Shown here: positions 44,921-57,072 of the stretch, one piece after another | Layout of the letters: each line of letters starts with the position of its first letter | How positions within the stretch are numbered: the stretch's first letter is position 1 | NCBI GenBank assembly: GCA_036873755.1 | Contig: JAVTVY010018942.1 | Location: forward strand, 17,287-81,286 | From: Hanleya hanleyi | Taxonomy: Eukaryota > Mollusca > Polyplacophora > Lepidopleurida > Hanleyidae | DNA length: 64,000 nt | Reading direction: 5' to 3' | The notes under the pieces: generated by a model | What the model was told of the DNA's origin: nothing | Database searches by the model: none | Seen by the model: the letters and a program-made list of their open reading frames with translations, nothing else | Position numbers and translations under genes: made by a program

Positions 44921-45054
44921 TAAATATACAGCTATTCTATGTTTCGTGGGTGTATTTTGCGATCGGTCTCGACCATGGCAAATTTCCCTTGTCATGGTCT
45001 CGACCGGGATTTATCGCAAATACATTCCCGAAACATGGGACATCTGTATATAAA
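44921..45054. repeat. Long hairpin, ~60-bp arms
   Basis: TAAATATACAGCTATTC ... TTGCGATCGGTCTCGACCAT pairs with ATGGTCTCGACCGGGATTTA ... CATCTGTATATA with few mismatches around a short loop near 44990. It may be a MITE or a hairpin RNA source; no other copy seen in the window. Confidence 0.7.
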
Positions 45055-45529
45055 ATTATATTCCTCAGAGAGAGCCCTATATAAATTGTAATGAGATAAA
45101 ACTGCATATTCCCGGGTCACGTGTGTGTATATTGCCCGCTGAAACTGAATATTTCACCCCGTCATGGAATATGCATCAACGGAGAATAATTACAATTGAT
45201 GTCGCCCCTTTGTCTCGCCCGCCCTGCTAAGGATCACAGAGCAGTTCGTTGATCTCATTTTAGTAGCAGAATATAACAGAAATAAAAAATTTAAATGTAA
45301 GTAAGATCGTATTCAAAGAGCATTATTTTGGGTAACTAACAGGCATCATTCAGAAAGTTGTTCATGGGTACGAGGTATGCATGACTGAAATTCCGAATCA
45401 GTGTAAATTTCGTGCATAATATGTTACAGGCAACTCGGGGGCCTTTTTCTTGAACAGATTGCCATGCAAACAACCAACTCTGCAGGGTTTCTCTCACTTG
45501 CAAAATCACTGTTGGAACACTCATCCCCA
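45055..45529. other. Non-coding interval
   Basis: Nothing supported. Confidence 0.35.
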
Positions 45530-46925
45530 CAGATGTTCTTGTGGAAACTACACGTATAAAGTATCCACACGACTCCTAGTACCGCCCTAGCGGAATTAGA
45601 TACGCTAGCTCGAATCTGATGACAGATCAGCTCAAACAAATAACTCATCTAATGTTAATGGGTGAGCATCGTGGACGTCTGATGAAGTAAACGCCTGAAC
45701 GTGGAACCTGCTAAATGCAAGAATACCCAGAGAAACTAACCTGTAGTGCTCGACATCGTACGGCTTTAATTTACCACCAAACAATAAATCTGCCAACATT
45801 TGTCGAATAACATGTACAGAGGGTCAACCTTGGGGGCTAACAGTCCACCAGAAGAATCCCATCAAATACAGGTAATAAACTGGAGCGATATGCAAGAGGT
45901 GAGATGAACTGACGACGTCTGGCGACTAAAAAGCAACCATATGACTCTACAGGAAAGCTTTTTCCCGGCACCTCACATTCAGACCCGATAATGCGGTAGA
46001 TTCCCGGACGTAGACTTAGTATCTCAGCCGCGCTTTTTCCAGCTGTTCATGTGTGGAGACTTTGAAGTATACACACGGCTCCTAGCATCGGCTAAAGCAG
46101 AATTAGATACGCTAGCTCGAGAGCTGTGATGACAGGTCCGCTCAAACAATAACTCATCTGATGTTAATAGATGAGCATCGTGGACGTCTGATGGAGTAAA
46201 TGCCTAAGCATGGGTTAAACCTGCTAAATGCAAGAATACTCAGAAAAACTAACCTGTAATGCCCGACGTCGTACGGATTAATTTTACCTTTAACACAATA
46301 AACCTGCACACGGAGTGGCATGTACGAAGAGCGGGCCTCGGGGACTAACAGTCCCCAATAGAATCTTACCAAAAGCGATATGCACGAGATGGCGACTAAG
46401 AGCAACCATACGACCCTACAGGAAAGCTTCCCTCGGCACCTGGCATTCAAACTCGAGAATACGATGGATTCTCGGAGTAGTCTTAGTATCTTAGTCGCGC
46501 TTTTATTGCAGTTGTTCACGACTGTGAAGTATGCACACTGTACCTAGAACCTGCTTAGATACGCTAGCTCGGGAGCTGTGATGACAGATCAGCTCAAATT
46601 AATAATCCATCTGATGTTAATGGATGAGCATCGTGGAAGTCTGATGAAGTAAACGCCTCAGCATGGAGTAAACCTGCTAAATGCAAGAATACCCAGAAAA
46701 ACTAACCTGCAATGCCCGACGTCGTACGGCTGAAAGTTCCCACCAAAAATATAAATCTACATACATTTGTCGAACGACTTGTACAGAGGGCAGGCCCGGG
46801 GACTAACAGTCCACCAGCAGACTCCCACCACATGCAGGCAATACATTGGGGCGATATGCATGAGGTGGGAAAAATCAACGACGTCTGGCAACTGAAAAGC
46901 AACCATATGACTCTTCTAACGGTCA
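45530..46925. repeat. Degenerate tandem repeat, three units of ~415-515 bp
   Basis: Units at about 45530-46035, 46036-46510 and 46511-46925. Each contains TTAGATACGCTAGCTCG, TGATGACAG, TGTTAATG.ATGAGCATCG, CTGCTAAATGCAAGAATAC, AACTAACCTG and a CTAACAGTCC block in the same order. Unit-specific deletions are present. No stable open frame is shared by all three units, so I call it a non-coding repeat. Confidence 0.85.
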
Positions 46926-46964
46926 CATAGTTCATCATTTTCCATGAGATAACTTAACCTTACC

Positions 46965-47440
46965 AGGCCTGGGGGATCCAAAATGCCCCCCCCCCCCACC
47001 AGAAACTTTCTGCGCGATCTCCGGAACGACAAAAAATTAAGAGTTGACATTCCGTGACGCTTTATAGCTTATTATATTGGGGTCATTTTGCATTTTGAGT
47101 CTATTTGCATAATCTTCCGATGAGAGGATCATGGGAAATTCAAGATGGCGGCCACATGGGTTACCAGAAAAGTGTTTTTGTCATTTTTCTTCAAAATTTC
47201 TGCTTTTCTGCGATCAAAACTGGGCAAAAACTATTGAATTTCACATCACATTGATATTTACTAATTTATCATGCAGTTTTTGTGGAGAAATTGCATAAAT
47301 AAGAAATTCGAAAAATCTGACCGAAAAATCGACCTAAAAATGTAGTTTTTGAAGATGACGTTACTGTGACGTCATCAAAGCGGCCAACAAGCGATTATTG
47401 TTTATATTTTCTGGTAGAGCTTGACCATCTTCGCACAGAC
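46965..47440 (+). repeat. CRE/YY1 repeat family, near-complete copy
   Basis: Starts with a poly-C run (46987-46998) and GCGCGATCTCCGGAACGACA, then TTCAAGATGGCGGCCACATG (a strong YY1-like site), TTATCATGCAGTTTTT and GACGTTACTGTGACGTCATC, and ends near GGTAGAGCTTGACC. Confidence 0.8.
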
Positions 47441-47940
47441 CAGTGTGGGTTCTTGGGCCTTTCATTGTCTTTTTTTTTTTTAGAAATATGCAGTCGGTAC
47501 AATTGGCTGAGGGATCATATGACTTCTTGTCAGTACGCCGGTATCTTTTTCCATCACCTTGTTATGTTATGTTAAATAATATTGAAATAAAGTATTTTAT
47601 TACGTTATTCGTGTCTAATTTGTAATTGATTTATAGGAAAATCAGCCAAGATTCAGATTGTTTGGCACATCCAACGTTGACCGTTGGAACATTTTAGTCA
47701 CCGCAACCGAGTTGCTATCTTAGTCGCTGATATTCGCTAAGAATCACATATATTTTCTTAGAACCCCGTTTGTGAATTGATACCCTAAGGATCTCCCCAT
47801 ACTCCGCTTGTTATATAGCTGTACACAAAGCGTTAAGATACCGGCTTGACGTCAAAAAAGGATAGTCCCTGGTATATTTTGAGGGTTTATCATCAGAGAA
47901 GGCCTATGCGTAGCTCCTCTATTTTGACTGCCTTTATCAA
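47441..47940. other. Non-coding interval
   Basis: Nothing supported. Confidence 0.35.
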
Positions 47941-47954
47941 TTTTTATTATCACC

Positions 47955-48046
47955 GGATATATACTGATCAGATATCTATATTTAGTTGAAAGAATCAAGG
48001 GATATACTGATCAGATATCTATATTTAGTTGAAAGAATCAAGGGAA
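47955..48046. repeat. ~46-bp tandem duplication
   Basis: GGATATA..CTGATCAGATATC followed by TTTAGTTGAAAGAATCAAGG occurs twice back to back. Confidence 0.8.
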
Positions 48047-48690
48047 CCATACATGTACTTGTATTCGCAGGCAGTTACATAGAGGCAATGGAGCGCGACC
48101 AACTATCCGTGTCATATAGGGGATAGCCAGTAATGATCTGAAGCTAACACATTTTATGGGATTTTTTTTCTGACTACAAGATTCAATATTCGACCTATTT
48201 CATATGTTTTCCAATTATAGTATACATTATATCATATACATTTACATATACACATCGGAGACGAAATTATGTTGAAACTAGAAGCGTTTCAGAAGTTTAA
48301 CTACCATCATGAAAGTGTGCCTTTGTACGCGTAACTATTCAGTTTCCATACATATATATGTGTATGAATACGGAACCTTATATATGGTACCCATGTATGT
48401 TCACCGAGTAACTGCTCCCATTAGTCCTGGAAAAGAATATAATTAACGGGTGTCGTTACCTATCAGACACATAAAGTCCCAAGGTGTATTCCATGCCACG
48501 GAGATCTCACAGTGAAACATATTCTTATCGACCGTATAGATTTTAAGAGATTCTTTTTGTAAGAGCGACTACTTTGGAAGATCTTTTTAATCGGGTGAGG
48601 GAGGACTGTGCCTTGGGTTATTTGAGAGAAATCGGTTTGTTGCATAAGTTTTAATGTGTTGAATTACTAAGTTATTGGCTTGAGTACTTA
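48047..48690. other. Non-coding interval
   Basis: Nothing supported. Confidence 0.35.
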
Positions 48691-48699
48691 GAATTTTGT

Positions 48700-48770
48700 T
48701 TGGTCGTCGCTGTTTAGCTGAAATATTGCTGAACGCGACGTTAAACCTTAACTATCTCTCTCTCTCTCTC
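48700..48770 (+). repeat. Mollusc-type repeat tail with (CT)n
   Basis: GGTCGTCGCTGTTTAGCTGA, then GAACGCGACGTTAAACCTTA and (CT)n. Second copy of the tail seen at 11286-11366. Confidence 0.6.
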
Positions 48771-48800
48771 CTATTCTCCGTGAAAAAAATAAACAGGGGT

Positions 48801-49127
48801 TTGGTTAGCAGTGAGTGTCTTCGTTGATGTTGTTAATAATATATTTTTTTTATCAAGAATATAATGATTCCCCATCTTTTCATATAGCACAATGATAGTG
48901 GATATCATAAACATATAATATACGACCTGCACCGATCTACATGCCCCTCACCTATGCTATATATTTATCTTTATCTATAATAGATAAAGATAGAGGAGGG
49001 ATATCGATTGTTATGATATCCACTGTCATTGTGGTATATGAAAAGATGGGGATTAATTATATTATTGATAGTATATATACATATATTAACAACAACAACA
49101 TCGACAAAGACACCCACTGCTAACCAA
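48801..49127. mobile_element. MITE with TTGGTTAGCAGTG ends
   Basis: Left end TTGGTTAGCAGTGAGTGTCT and right end AGACACCCACTGCTAACCAA; the arms extend about 115 bp and include CCCCATCTTTTCATATA..ACAATGA and its complement. A small nested stem (TATCTTTATCT / AGATAAAGATA) forms the centre. Confidence 0.8.
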
Positions 49128-49299
49128 GCAACTGTGCACACTACACTACACGCACCACCGCGCTTCACGAATCGTTGAGCAAAAACGTTCGAATACACAT
49201 ACATTTTACACGGCCCATTAGTTTATGCGGAAGGTCGAATTTTATATCCCTTAAATGTACAGCACTCTATTAACGTGACTAAAGCCATACACTAGCAAA
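49128..49299. other. Upstream region of the second signal-peptide exon
   Basis: Nothing else supported; TTTTATATCCC at about 49240 is a weak TATA-like motif 60 bp before the ATG. Confidence 0.3.
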
Positions 49300-49363
49300 A
49301 TGACAGATTTTAAGCCGGCGCTCTGTCAGATAGGTTTGATTGTCTTAATACTGTGTTTGGCGG
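49300..49363 (+). CDS. Exon 1 (signal peptide) of a paralogue of the 25542 gene
   Basis: ATG plus 20 codons (MTDFKPALCQ then IGLIVLILCLA) end in a consensus donor GTGAGT at 49364. Length (64 nt) and phase (1) equal those of the exon at 25542, and the peptide pattern M..FK..LC.I..(V/I)L.LC..G is shared. No Gly/Arg-rich exon 2 is visible downstream, so the rest of the gene is either beyond the window, too diverged to see, or lost. Confidence 0.5.
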
Positions 49364-49827
49364 GTGAGTAATGAACTTTTGTTGTGGTCGAATATTGCCT
49401 CTTGAATCTCTTAACGTAATGTTGGTTGAAGCTTCCTCGGATTTTGTATACAGTACATGAGATATATATCGTCAAGTGCACAACAACTTCCCTTATATTT
49501 CCGCCGGGTCAGCAGTTGCATATAAAGATACAAGGCCGAGTATAGCCTTATGACTGTCTGATAATGTGGCGGTTAATCAGCACCTGTTGCCGTTGTGGCA
49601 CGCCTCCGTGTTATCCCATTGCTACGTAGTAGGAGTGAAGCGGTTATAAGAGAACAAGTGAGAAGTTACTACATTGTAGTCAAAACCTGCGGCAATGGCA
49701 ATAATACAGTGAAAGACATATCAGCGGAGGTAGTGGTAATTGTAGAAAAAAATCGCCATCTGCAAGTGTTTTCATGCCAAGGGAAGTAATTTTCAACTTC
49801 TAACCCACATTTGTAGGAATTGCGTAA
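49364..49827. other. Probable intron sequence
   Basis: No further exon recognised. Confidence 0.3.
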
Positions 49828-50830
49828 GGGAGCGTTCCCATTTAACGTTCGTGTTTTCATGGTTTAAACCATTTCGTTTAAACCATGCCACGAACGATGG
49901 GTGTATCGTTGGTTCGTTTTTTCAAAAAAACCATTGAAAAAACGAACGACGAAAAAACCATTGCGTTCGTTCGATGGTTTTCTATAGAGTTTCCAAGGCT
50001 TTGACTTGCTGCAGAAAAAACGATTAAAAATAGTTCCGCCTGAGTGACGTCACACTAAGACACGCCCACACACTGCTCGAATGATGGTAGCTCAAACGTG
50101 TAGGCTGTTAAGCCGTCGATAACAGGCCTACGGTATATACCCGGCACCGTATTAAACTGACCACGGTGTGTGTGCATTCTGACGAGAATTTATAAATATA
50201 ATCTATCATGAACTATTCAGTGTTGGATTTTTTCTTTTTCTTCTGCTTCTTTTTGCGTCCTTGTCCACGAAATAAGTCAATGTTTGCAGTTACTACCCGT
50301 TGTGAAAAACTACGAGCGCCATCTGATAATATTATCGCAGAAGCATAGCTAGCGGTATCTCTACATTTGTACAATGAATTCATTAACACCACTGCCCATA
50401 ATAATTATATCGGCCACGAATATGTCTAGCTTTAACTTTACTCTATTATTTTCTAATCCATAATCGCAGAAAGCCCCTATCGATTGCGTTTTCATGGTAA
50501 AAGGATTAGAAAATAACTAAAAATACTCTTCATTGTAGAGTGATTTTATTCACCGGAAATCGCTCTGAACGCTTCCCCGGGGATCTAGACCCCAGGAGCT
50601 TCCGGGACCCAGGCGTCCCCTCGACACTCCCCTGAAGTGCTATGATAGCAGTCCCCCCCCCCTTGCCTCGTGAGGCCGTACCACTATTCAATTTGCTTTC
50701 GACGCCCAGCCAAGACTCACATCTCACATTTTTTCAGGAATAAGACACCAACAATTTTCAAAGTGAGTACCGTATTTATTTATACCCGGCCGGTTGTTTA
50801 GGCCTAAATAAATCTCCGCTTACTGCAGGT

Positions 50831-50978
50831 CCACAGGGGCTTGTAGCTGGTCGGTTATTCATTATGATATTAATATTTATATATACTCTCCTCCTAATCT
50901 GTATATAGAGTAGGAGGAGAGGATATATAAATATTAATATCATAATTAATAACCGACTAGATATACAAGCCCCTGTGT
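50831..50978. repeat. Long hairpin, ~65-bp arms
   Basis: CCACAGGGGCTTGTA ... GTCGGTTATT ... ATGATATTAATATTTATATA pairs with its complement on the right (ending CAAGCCCCTGTG). It lies within the 4.06-kb candidate element. Confidence 0.75.
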
Positions 50979-52221
50979 GCAGGTCCGGAAATAGGGGTGA
51001 TTCTACTATTCCACGGAAAGTATCTTGAATATGACGGAAAAGGTACTTCACCGATGATAACTTGTTGTTGTTGTTGTGGATATGAAGGTATGAATGTGAG
51101 CGAAATCTTTTTTACATCGAAAAACTTATAAACGGGAAAGGGGTCGCACTAAATACAGACTGGTACAGACCGCATGTTGATTTATGCTTTCCCAGCTGAT
51201 TGCATCGAGTAAAAACTCTTGGTCAGGTTCATTAAACTTAGTAGTTTGTTTATTATTATCTGTTTGCCAGAAAAGTGGGACAGGCGGATTTTATTTTTAT
51301 TATTTCTATTTTTAGTTGGGAACAATTAGTCATTGTTAATTCAACTGGCAAAATACACAAATATATTACTGTTCTCCAATTCATTTCCGAAGCATGTGGA
51401 ACCTTCCCAATATTTATCAATGCTTATCAACGAACTATTAAGTTTAATGGGCCTAATGTACAAAATATCATCGATTACATATTGCATGTATTGTACAGGG
51501 GCTTTACCATGTTGGGTAATAAACTCGTTTGGATGAACTGGGATGAGATTACTGGTTGGGCGACCTAACCTCCCCCTCCCCCCCCACTCCTCCGTCAACC
51601 AACACTGACCCTGATGACCATAAAACCCCGCCCTCACCACATCGGACTTCCATAGACCACACATAACGGTTCCATAGAAAATAATTACTCACCTGACTCG
51701 CTTGCCATGCTGGGGGGTAAATTCCTTCCTTGTAAACAAACAGTCGGTCACAAAAATCGAACGACTACTTATCAGGATTAGCAGGAAAGTATAATGCGAC
51801 GATAAACGATCATGTGGTAGGATACTGTGATAGATACTTGTGCGACGAAAAACAATTAATTGAGCAGGTTAGAAATAGTATGTCCTTTTATTGCAATATA
51901 CCTGTGTGTCTCTCTCCGCGTGTTCCTTTCATCGTGCGTACAATTTCTACATTTTGTTTGTTTTGAAAGTTTCTTGACGCCAAGATGTTCGCGGCCACAC
52001 TTCACACCTGGACACACAACGGTGGTCTCCTCGATACCGTCTACAACTCAAATGTGTTTATTTAACCTCAGATCAACAGAAATTTCGATTCACGGTCTCC
52101 GTTACAGTCCGTATATTGCCGTTGTTTTTATTTATTGAATAGCAATTCAGTAAATGATAGAATTTTAGTTACGACAATTCTCAACACTGGGACGTTATTA
52201 TCAAAATGGCTTCGGTATTAT

Positions 52222-52249
52222 CATGGAGCCTACTATAGTAGGCTCCATG
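52222..52249. repeat. 28-bp perfect palindrome
   Basis: CATGGAGCCTACTA is followed directly by its exact reverse complement, with no spacer. Confidence 0.9.
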
Positions 52250-53889
52250 GTATTACATACGGTCCGGATTAGAGCTTACTACGGTTGAAGAACTTTTGGA
52301 TATTATATCCCACAGCTTGCTATCAGATGATAAGTGTCACAAAGAATATATTAATTTACAGATAGATAAGATTTATTGCTCAGTTTTGTCCATAGGACTA
52401 AAATGCATATACATTAAGACATACATTAAAACAATAGGACATTAAAAGAAACATCATACAAGAAACATAAAAACAATGTGAAAACATCACAGACAATATC
52501 AAAGACAACAAAATACATTGAATACATCACTGATGATTTAGCGTTCTCGTGGGTGCCTTGGGTTATACTTGTGATGTCAGGTTAGGATATACATGGGCTA
52601 AGACTGCTGTGCAATAAAACATATATATAAATATTACATGTATTTATTTAAATCTGTTGATCTTTTTGTAATTATAAGCTGCTATTTCTATGTTAAAACA
52701 ACACGTCTATGATTATCTATTGATACTGTCTGTAGATATTCCATTATAATTGAACATTACATACAATTAATCCTTGTAAGAAATTTCTTGTTTTAATTTA
52801 CTTCGGATTCGGAAGTTATTTTTGGAAAATTGGTTCCGGTAACTGTGTATGCTTAGTTCCAACCGACCTTCTGGGGCCTTATAATTCACGCGCCATTCTG
52901 AACGTATTTACTTCAAGAATTCAAATAAGACCGCTGTTACATGCAACACATAAAATATATCACATTTGGTTAAAGTTACGGTAGCATTAAACAAACTTGA
53001 CCCAAATCTGCACCCTTAAATATAGTTAAAAGTATTAATCACAATGAACACACATCAAATAAAGATTCGGACATTTGAAAGCTAACACAATGCTGCTTTT
53101 AATTATTTGTCATATGTCAAAAAAAATCATTGTTCTTGCTAAAACTTATATTTACAAATTGTTAATCGAGAAAGAAATAAATTTTAAAAATGAAAAAAAT
53201 GAAGATTTCTTTTTGGGATGGGGCGTTGAAGAAATTACGGAGCTTATGAATTACCATGGAAAGATTGATATTCAATAAATGATATCGCGGTGCTTGTGGA
53301 ATTCGGGGCTGGCGTTTGTTTACTACACGTACATATAGCCATCAATATAATAGACTAGATATAATACAAATTCAGATAACAATGAATAATGCGGTCGAGG
53401 ATAGCCTTCAGAACGAACCGAATAACTATGCAGGGTTTGACGCGAGGGTGTCTACTCAAGTCGGGGAAAAAACGTGCATTAATTACTTCTGTCGTCTAAT
53501 TATGTAGCTGAACTTCAACATCTAGTTACACGTAAAATTAATTTACTGCCTATCCAAACGTCAGAGAATTCTGCTTTGAATTAACGGATTCTTTTCTCCG
53601 TGCCCACGGAGATTGTGTTATCAGGCTGGATAATGCGAACATCACGTGATTGTATTATTGCGCCATCGTTTTCCAGCGAACGATCGAACGATGGCAAACA
53701 AAGAAGGGAAAAAACGCAATGGTTTTCTGTAAAACGAACGACTTCGTTCTCTGGCGAACGAACCAATGCGTTGAAAGGTTTTTTCAATGGTTTTCCACGA
53801 AAATCAAAACGATGGGTGTAGAACGACTTGGTTTTTTTTCGGTAATTTAAACGAACGAAGCAAAAACCATAATTGGGAACGCTCCCTAA

Positions 53890-56372
53890 TAGGTCTGATA
53901 CCATATATATATATATTTACTTTCCCCGTTCAAAATCCGACGACTTTGACTGGTCCTTGCCGTCTATACTTAATTGACAGACGAAGTTACAATGATCGCT
54001 TTGGCAATGGTACAAGCATCGTGCATGCCAAGTTTCAAAACGTTCAGTTCAGCCGTTGTATTTTTGCAAATCAAAAAGGCTTTCAAGTATTTGGAAATCC
54101 AAACAAATTTCAAGGATTTAGTCATAGCGCAAAAATCTACGCTCTTCAGCCTCCCTTCTCGCTTACTTTGCCGAGCAAAATGAAAAAATTATATTTCCTT
54201 CAAAGTTAATTTTCAATGAATTTAGTATCAGGTCTATGACTTAATTTGATCTGTGAAACTATGGAATGGGGTTGAAGGCTTTCTCGAACTGTTCAAGAGG
54301 CACAATGACACATTCTTCTATTCAAATTGAGGCCTGCGATAGAATAATTAATTAAGTTTCTGCATTTACGTGTGTTATCATCTGCCAACTAAATACATTG
54401 ACACTCTTTTCCACGCAGCAGGTCAATACCCAGACATGGTTTGCTCATGATTAACTATTTCATTCTTAGGAAATATCATCTCGTCTGACATGTTCGGCCA
54501 AACCTTTTCGAAGGTTGCTAATTTTATTAATTTCTTTTTTAAAGAAAATCAAATTCTGCAAATAAGAAACATTTCTAGTCAGTATCAGTGGATATATCCC
54601 TATACTCAATTCGCGAATATATTGGTCACTAAGTCATTCCGAATGTGATTCAAGTGCGAAATTTCAGGGCTAGTTCACTAAACAAGGTCCGTGTGTAAGA
54701 GAATGATGTCGAATTCTCGTCATTATCTTTTGGTACATCAAATTATTGCATTCGCGAAAATGACTGCCAAGTTAAAGTCAATATGAAAGGTATCTTAAGT
54801 ATCAAAATCAAACTCATAAACCCCTCCAGGACATCAAGGCCCTAGCATTTGACGAGGTCTAATAGATCGTTTTATGGTCAGTATCTGCTAATATATGACG
54901 TAATTCCATTCGTAAAACTGATTGACAAAGTAACGTAAATTGTGAAGTGTAGAACCAGTAAATTCTAGCAGAAATGGGCCCGGACTTGAGAGAATGATGT
55001 CAAATTGCAATACGTTTCTGCCCATTGTCTGCTGATACACATAAGTATAGAATTTATGGGAGTGATTAATGCTAATCTAAAGGGATTCTGAGTGACGAAG
55101 AGGACGGGAACATCAATACCAGCGAAGCAAGGCCCTGGCTTGCGAGAATGAGGATAGAGAGGCTGTGTTCCGAAAGATGATCATTCAAAATAGCTATGTG
55201 CCAAATTTCATGCTTGTAACCGAAAGTGCACAATATAACTGCACAACTATGATGTATTATTCGCGCACAGGGTTGTCCTACTCATTAAATAGTCATTTTG
55301 TATTATAAAACCAGTTGCGGATAAAGTCAGTTTTGAGTATTATCAATGAGTAGGTATAGCTGAGACAGTAAGTGCACAAGTGGCATCTTTATTCGGCGAA
55401 AGTTGGTGAGTTGTTCCCCTTACTTCTGAAACGTAATTGTTGCGTTTGTATTTATGATGCATGATCTATAATTTGATAACAAGTATTATTCAATGTTAAT
55501 CATAACGACAATGCGTTACTTGTCTAAATCTTCACCAATTTGTGAATTATCTAGATTGGGTAGATAAAATGATTACTAGAAGTAGTGAACTTATTTTTCT
55601 GATTACTAAGACAGTCGCTTATGACTGTATGCAAATTACCTGAACCAATAACAATGTTGTTGCTCATCTTCCTTGGTATATAAGCAATTCGAGGATCTTA
55701 AAATCTATATACATGTACATACTGTTCTGTGAAAATGGTGATTTCTGAAGACAATGACTGATCAACCTGTAACCATCTCGGTCATCTATACGCGGTAAGA
55801 CTGACCCTGGGATCGTGTGTATCCATTTTCAGCCTACTTTCGGCAAGCGCAAGAGGGAATCAATACCACGTGACTTCGTCAGCCAATCAGCAAAAGTCTA
55901 CCGACGTAACCCCAACGTAACTCGCCATTTTCGAGTCATGTGATGTTCTACTTGTTCAAAATTACAGATCCACCACACCTCTTGTATGATACGAAAGTTA
56001 TTCATACATATATATTTTGTAAGCCCAGGCAATATCTGTTTCAGAAGTGGTATGAAAGCCTGTAATTTATCAGATTTAACGAGTCTGTTCTCTGCCGGAT
56101 GAAGGCCGAACAGAATCCGGTAATATACCGGATATCGCTCCGCGATAATGGAGACACACGATTCGCAAGCATCTTATGGATGGTGAAGTGTACGCAAATG
56201 AATGACTGATGTGTCGATCGACATCCTTTGAGCGACTGAAGTTTCGTATGTGTTGACGTAAGAGAATTGAAGTCTGAACGGAAATCAACGAAACAATAAT
56301 TAATTCCACCGAATTTAGTTGCAAATGAATTCAAACGTGTCTGAAGAGAGGGTTGTCCAACCTGTAAAGGTA
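53890..56372. other. Long stretch without a supported gene
   Basis: An (AT)n run lies near 53906-53917. No gene, repeat or regulatory block that I can support. Confidence 0.4.
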
Positions 56373-56579
56373 GGTGCACACAGAGCTTAGTGCCTGCGTG
56401 ATCGCAGCCGCAAGACTCTTTGCGAGGACGCAAATGTCTGTGTGCACTGGAGACCGCAGTCATTCAGTGCTTGCGTCCCGGGGCGCAGTCGGAATCGCAA
56501 GGATCAAAATGATTTGATATTTGTCGGAGCCGTATTCGCCGCAGCCATAGGACGCAAGACAGCGCAAGCAGTGTGCACC
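56373..56579. mobile_element. Small TIR element with GGTGCACAC ends
   Basis: GGTGCACACAG at the left and GTGTGCACC at the right are inverted. The interior repeats CGCAAG, TGCGT and CGCAG words in both orientations. About 207 bp, no coding capacity, MITE-like. Confidence 0.55.
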
Positions 56580-56861
56580 GCTCGCCTGCGCGTTGATAGA
56601 ATTTTCCGGCAATCTATTACCTCTCGACCAATCAAATCGTTGCTGTTACACCACATGATTTCAAGATGGCAGCGCCCACAGACATTGAGGCAATCAACTG
56701 TAATTTATTGACGGCAGCCATTTTGTCTGTCAACCTCGTTTCCAGGGGCCATTACGCGCAACCTCCTTCCCAGGGGCCATTCCGCTTTTTTTACCTAGGG
56801 ACGACAGTAGTAGAGAAAGAGCAAATTCCTTATGATTGACCTACTTTTGTGGAGCAAGTGT

Positions 56862-56945
56862 GGAGCTCTCGACCAATCAGAAGCGAGTATTTCAAATCCG
56901 TCACAGAGCTCTCGTCCAATCAGAAGCGAGTTTTTCAAATTGACC
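56862..56945. promoter_or_regulatory. Paired CCAAT (NF-Y-type) motifs
   Basis: Two ~45-bp spaced copies of GAGCTCTCG(A/T)CCAATCAGAAGCGAG, followed by TTTCAAAT. Another ACCAATCA is at 56626. Similar CCAATCAG pairs sit at 61447 and 61519 beside the zinc-finger genes. Function is inferred only. Confidence 0.45.
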
Positions 56946-57072
56946 AAAAAGCTACCTCCAGCACAGGAGAGTTCCAATTTTTCCAGGTCAAAAATAGTTC
57001 CATGTATTCATCCGCGGTGATGCAGTTTTGGTGGTGATGCGGCCGCTTCCGCGGAGAAAAAGTAGTCCCTAG

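Larger units (their letters stand above)
49828..53886. mobile_element. Candidate 4.06-kb TIR transposon with TAA target duplications
   Basis: The left end GGGAGCGTTCCCA (49828) and right end TGGGAACGCTCCC (53886) are perfect 13-bp inverted repeats. TAA flanks both (49825-49827, 53887-53889), as in PIF/Harbinger-type insertions (TWA targets). The subterminal regions on both sides (49845-49980 and 53670-53870) are full of CGAACGA/TCGTTCG and CCATTG/CAATGG words. I see no transposase, only short frames, so it is decayed or non-autonomous. Alternatively two related MITEs happen to face each other. Confidence 0.6.

Noticed and set aside
46154..46938. Minus-strand frames in the 0.5-kb tandem repeat
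   Set aside because: Equivalent positions in the three units are in different frames with stops.
50741..50765. Mini-exon candidate (TTTTTTCAG ... GTGAGT) after the 49300 exon
   Set aside because: Splice-like borders exist but the 25-nt peptide shows no relation to the paralogue's exon 2 and it sits inside a transposon candidate.
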